A stretch of 8,201 bases of DNA from assembly GCA_913055195.1 (NCBI GenBank), contig CAJXJU010000046.1:1-8201 (forward strand). Reading direction: 5' to 3'. The translations under genes and the position numbers were made by a program. This document shows, in pieces, positions 6,150 to 8,201 of this stretch (positions within the stretch are counted from its first letter, which is position 1; every line of letters starts with the position of its first letter). The notes under the pieces are model-generated. The model saw only the letters and a program-made list of their open reading frames with translations, did no database searches and was not told the DNA's origin. The DNA is from an uncultured Desulfohalobiaceae bacterium. GTDB taxonomy: Bacteria > Desulfobacterota > Desulfovibrionia > Desulfovibrionales > Desulfonatronovibrionaceae.

Positions 6150-6297
6150 AGTCGCCTGCAAAAAGTCGAAACTCGCAAATTACAACTGGCGGGGACAGGC
6201 GAACGAGTAATGATTTCAAACAGTTACAATCGTCACACCGCTCGCTATCGCTGTTCGCCTGTCCCCGCACGGAAACATTTACTTTTTGCAGGCGACT
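6150..6297. repeat. Two-unit inverted REP element (BIME- or MITE-like) between the TPR gene and dsrA
   Basis: The ends form a perfect 16-bp inverted repeat, GTCGCCTGCAAAAAGT (6151-6166) against its complement (6281-6296); a flanking A/T pair adds one more base pair. A second perfect 16-bp inverted repeat lies inside, GCGGGGACAGGCGAAC (6189-6204) against 6253-6268. Within each half the outer TCGCCTG and inner CAGGCGA are themselves inverted, so each half can fold alone. This is two REP-like units facing each other (6151-6204 and 6253-6296) around a 48-base centre. There is no coding capacity. The element ends eight bases after the TPR gene stop and may also serve as its 3' hairpin. A related unit is at 8150-8201. 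REP elements with GGGGACAGGC cores are, to my knowledge, often mobilised by RAYT transposases; none is encoded here. Confidence 0.8.
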
Positions 6298-6304
6298 CTA
6301 CATA

Positions 6305-6934
6305 TCAACGATATTGTTCAATCTCCTGAAGTATCTCAGGAGCAACCTCATACCCGGTCTCCATAGCTTTATCAAAACACTCAATAGCCTTTTTATGTTC
6401 CCCCTTTTCCAGATAGGCTAACCCCATATTATTATAGGCTGGTCCGAATCTGGGTTCCAATTCTATTGCCTTCCTGGATTGCTCAATGCAACCGTCTAAA
6501 TCACCTTCCATAAGGTAAGCGCTGCCTAATGTAGCATGTGCCTGAACAAATTTAGGATCAAACGCGATAGCCCGCCTGACACTGGCTATGGCCTTATCAA
6601 CCTCATTTTTTTGCAAATAAACAAATCCCATGTTCCCATGAGGTACAGCAAATCGAGGGCGTATTTTAGATGCCATCTGATTATAACTAAAACATGCATC
6701 AAGATCGCCCTCATACATAGCTATCCCCCCCAACTGAACATAGGCTTCAGCCAGATCCGGAGAACATTGGATGGCTTTTTTAAATGCTGTTTTAGCTTTT
6801 TCAAATTCCCGCTTAGCGAGATAAGCAACTCCTAAATTATATTGGGTTATTCCGCAATCAGGATTAGCTGTAAGCTTAGCCTGTAACTCTTCAATCTGTT
6901 CATCAATTGTCATTTTTTGCTGTTCTTGATTCAT
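6305..6934 (-). CDS. Tetratricopeptide repeat protein (five TPRs)
   Basis: A 209-residue soluble protein made almost wholly of TPRs: a short Gln/Glu-rich head (1-26), then five repeats at a regular 34-residue step (about 27-60, 61-94, 95-128, 129-162 and 163-196). Clear signatures are YNLGVAYLAKREFEKAKTAFKKAI, GNMGFVYLQKNEVDKAIASVRRAI and YNNMGLAYLEKGEHKKAIECFDKAM. Repeat 2 is the most divergent and contains Cys81. No signal peptide or membrane helix, so it is cytoplasmic. TPR arrays are protein-binding scaffolds; the partner is not shown. ATG start with AAGGA seven bases upstream. It is the third gene of the cassette, ten bases after the 119-aa gene, and the last gene before the dsrA control region. 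A role in assembling Dsr or another complex would be inference from position only. Confidence 0.93.
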   Translation of the reverse strand: MNQEQQKMTIDEQIEELQAKLTANPDCGITQYNLGVAYLAKREFEKAKTAFKKAIQCSPDLAEAYVQLGGIAMYEGDLDACFSYNQMASKIRPRFAVPHGNMGFVYLQKNEVDKAIASVRRAIAFDPKFVQAHATLGSAYLMEGDLDGCIEQSRKAIELEPRFGPAYNNMGLAYLEKGEHKKAIECFDKAMETGYEVAPEILQEIEQYR

Positions 6935-6944
6935 ACTTGCATCC

Positions 6945-7304
6945 TTATAAGGTTTTTTTAAACTCTTTATTTTCTCTCTTTAATAACCCATGATACCATA
7001 AAGAAAATTCATACATGCCGCGGTAGCGGTCATCTCCATTAACTATCCCTAAACAAATTTCCAGAACTCCTTGACCATATGCGTTGCTGTAATCTTCCGG
7101 ATGAAATTCAGACAAAAAATCTCTCACTAGCTGCTTGGTTGTTCTGTTAGTGGCATCTGTTTTTACCTTCCTGGGATCTTTAGGCTCCTGAAAAGGATCC
7201 CATTTTTCATAACCTATACGATCAATAAATTTTTTACGTCTCGGGGATAGAGATTCATAAATCGCCCTTTTTTGCTTTTCCTGTTCCTCAACAAAATGAT
7301 GCAT
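6945..7304 (-). CDS. Conserved-looking hypothetical protein, 119 aa
   Basis: I do not recognise a family. The protein is soluble and charged. The N-terminal 30 residues are helical and basic/acidic (EEQEKQKRAIYESLSPRRKK). A middle segment is rich in Pro and Trp (YEKWDPFQEPKDPRK, 32-46). The C-terminal half has aromatic and acidic residues (FLSEFHPEDYSNAYGQGVLE, 63-82) and RYRGMYEFSLWYHGLL (93-108). A single Cys (84) argues against a metal cluster. The ATG follows the stop of the upstream gene directly as TAAATG, and its Shine-Dalgarno (GGGGAGGGAG) lies inside that gene's last codons, so translation is coupled. Clean coding, good ribosome site and operon position support a real gene. Function unknown. 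Confidence 0.85.
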   Translation of the reverse strand: MHHFVEEQEKQKRAIYESLSPRRKKFIDRIGYEKWDPFQEPKDPRKVKTDATNRTTKQLVRDFLSEFHPEDYSNAYGQGVLEICLGIVNGDDRYRGMYEFSLWYHGLLKRENKEFKKTL

Positions 7305-8012
7305 TTATTCTCCCTCCCCTAAAACCCATTCAGAGGTTGTTTTTTGAGCTTGAGGGACAGACGGGTTCTTTATTATGCCCAGATATGACTCATCATATTC
7401 TGTTAAAAGGGCCATTGAAACAGGCACTAAAACTGTATGTAATTGAGTATATCTGGTATTCAGGCTCAAAACCAAATCCTGACTTATCTGAAATAACTTC
7501 TCATAAATCTTATCCATATTTACTGTCGGATAAGACTGCCCGGGCTCAAAACCTGAAAGCCCACAAGAATGACTCTTCTGATGAATAGCCATGGGTATGC
7601 CGTACACCCGACAGGTAACTGGTCTGAAGTCGTATAGTTCACATTTGTTATCCTCGCTAAGCAAGGGACAGCGAACTCTTTTTTTTGCTATTTCGGATAA
7701 AATTTGTTCCTCATCCTCACCCTTTTGCTGGGCTTTAAAGGCTTGTCTTTTGATTCTATAAATTTGACGATCAGCTTTATCTGCCCGAACAAGTATTTCA
7801 TTTCTCTTGTTTTTATCTAATTGATTAAAGTGATGATTCAAGTAAAGGGCCTCAATGAGCGGCAGATCAAAAAGTGCATAACAGCAATCACTGCATCCAG
7901 GTGTACATTTGACTTTATCAGGATAGTCCTCTTTAACTTTTGAGAATATATTATCCACTTCTTTTAAGAAGACTTCATACTGCTTAAAATAGTAACCAAA
8001 ATCAAAATCCAT
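7305..8012 (-). CDS. YkgJ-type CxxxCxxCC zinc/iron-chelating domain protein
   Basis: A 235-residue cytoplasmic protein with the cysteine pattern of the YkgJ/CxxCxxCC family. The first cluster is CTPGCSDCC (Cys36, 40, 43, 44). The second part is CPLLSEDNKCELYDFRPVTCRVYG (Cys115, 124, 134), with a later Cys150 in SHSCGL. Seven or eight conserved cysteines suggest a bound metal or an iron-sulfur cluster; the family is described as putative zinc or iron chelating and its biochemistry is poorly known. A helical charged linker (about 60-112) separates the two cysteine groups, and the C-terminal 85 residues have no motif I know. ATG start with GGAG seven bases upstream. It leads the three-gene cassette and is translationally coupled to the next gene. 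The family call is good; the role is open. Confidence 0.88.
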   Translation of the reverse strand: MDFDFGYYFKQYEVFLKEVDNIFSKVKEDYPDKVKCTPGCSDCCYALFDLPLIEALYLNHHFNQLDKNKRNEILVRADKADRQIYRIKRQAFKAQQKGEDEEQILSEIAKKRVRCPLLSEDNKCELYDFRPVTCRVYGIPMAIHQKSHSCGLSGFEPGQSYPTVNMDKIYEKLFQISQDLVLSLNTRYTQLHTVLVPVSMALLTEYDESYLGIIKNPSVPQAQKTTSEWVLGEGE

Positions 8013-8034
8013 TCAATTACTCCATTTTTTTTAA

Positions 8035-8069
8035 GTTCAACGTTCAAAATTCGACGTTCGACGTTCGAC
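8035..8069. repeat. Heptamer tandem array in front of the YkgJ-type gene
   Basis: Five 7-bp units read GTTCAAC, GTTCAAA, ATTCGAC, GTTCGAC, GTTCGAC, followed by a partial GTTTG. The core TTCGA is self-complementary. The array sits between the possible promoter and the ATG, so it would be in the 5' leader. Confidence 0.75.
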
Positions 8070-8090
8070 GTTTGTTTCTTAGTAGTTGTG

Positions 8091-8096
8091 ATAATA
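8091..8096 (-). promoter_or_regulatory. Possible -10 of the YkgJ/119-aa/TPR operon
   Basis: Minus strand TATTAT (8096-8091) matches the -10 consensus at five of six bases and lies about 80 bases before the first ATG of the cassette. No good -35 exists at the right distance (TTGAGA is only 12 bases away). Weak support; the promoter could also be beyond the window edge. Confidence 0.2.
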
Positions 8097-8149
8097 TTGC
8101 AGCAAAAATCTCAAACTTCTGCCCTCAAAGTTTCTTACCATTATTCAGA

Positions 8150-8201
8150 GTCGCCTGCAAAAAGTCGAAACTCGTAAATTACGGCTAGCGGGGACAGGCG
8201 A
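8150..8201. repeat. REP-like unit at the window edge, second copy of the 6151-6202 unit
   Basis: These 52 bases match 6151-6202 at 48 positions, in the same orientation, starting GTCGCCTGCAAAAAGTCG and ending GCGGGGACAGGCGA. The window ends at the inner CAGGCGA heptamer, so a facing partner unit may follow outside. The two copies flank the three-gene cassette as direct repeats. Confidence 0.85.

Noticed and set aside
8035..8069. Short tandem units considered as a CRISPR array
   Set aside because: Seven-base units without spacers; no cas genes in the window.
1..8201. tRNA, rRNA or known riboswitch
   Set aside because: No cloverleaf, rRNA core or recognised aptamer consensus seen on either strand; no structure search could be run.

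Overview
The window comes from a dissimilatory sulfate- or sulfite-reducing bacterium. The decisive evidence is a complete reductive-type dsrA-dsrB-dsrD block with all siroheme and iron-sulfur cysteines in place. The order dsrA-dsrB-dsrD-(CbiA-like amidase) is the one I associate with Desulfovibrionales. The AT-rich DNA points to a low-GC member of that order, perhaps Desulfohalobiaceae-like. The lineage is inference, not something I could test.

Every convincing gene lies on the minus strand, so the window reads right to left. (1) 8201-6305: an upstream three-gene cassette. It holds a cysteine-rich CxxxCxxCC (YkgJ-type) protein, a 119-residue protein of no family I recognise, and a protein of five 34-residue TPRs. 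The genes are tightly packed, and the first two join as TAAATG. A heptamer tandem array lies in front of it. Two copies of a 52-bp REP-like unit flank it in the same orientation. (2) 6304-5958: a dense regulatory stretch. It holds a two-unit inverted REP element (BIME-like), an 11-bp-phased pair of CAGGAA boxes, a sigma70-type promoter (TTGACA, 17 bp, extended GAAAAT), and a Rex-like 18-bp palindrome lying over the -10. A terminator-like hairpin with a T6 tract sits inside the dsrA leader, together with a possible competing antiterminator pairing. (3) 5957-3144: dsrA, dsrB and dsrD, with a strong stem-loop between dsrB and dsrD. (4) 3084-1648: a CbiA/CobB-family amidase, best read as DsrN-like (siroheme amidation), starting with TTG. 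(5) 1614-130: an orphan beta-class DNA methyltransferase whose extreme C-terminus runs into repeat-like, hairpin-rich DNA (1-130).

Taken together, DsrAB reduces sulfite to the DsrC-bound trisulfide, DsrD activates DsrAB, and the DsrN-like enzyme probably amidates the siroheme cofactor. The YkgJ/119-aa/TPR cassette next door has no known role. It is a candidate for metal handling or assembly connected with Dsr, on position alone. The methyltransferase looks like a separate acquisition. The most interesting signals are the layered control region in front of dsrA and the REP-flanked accessory cassette.
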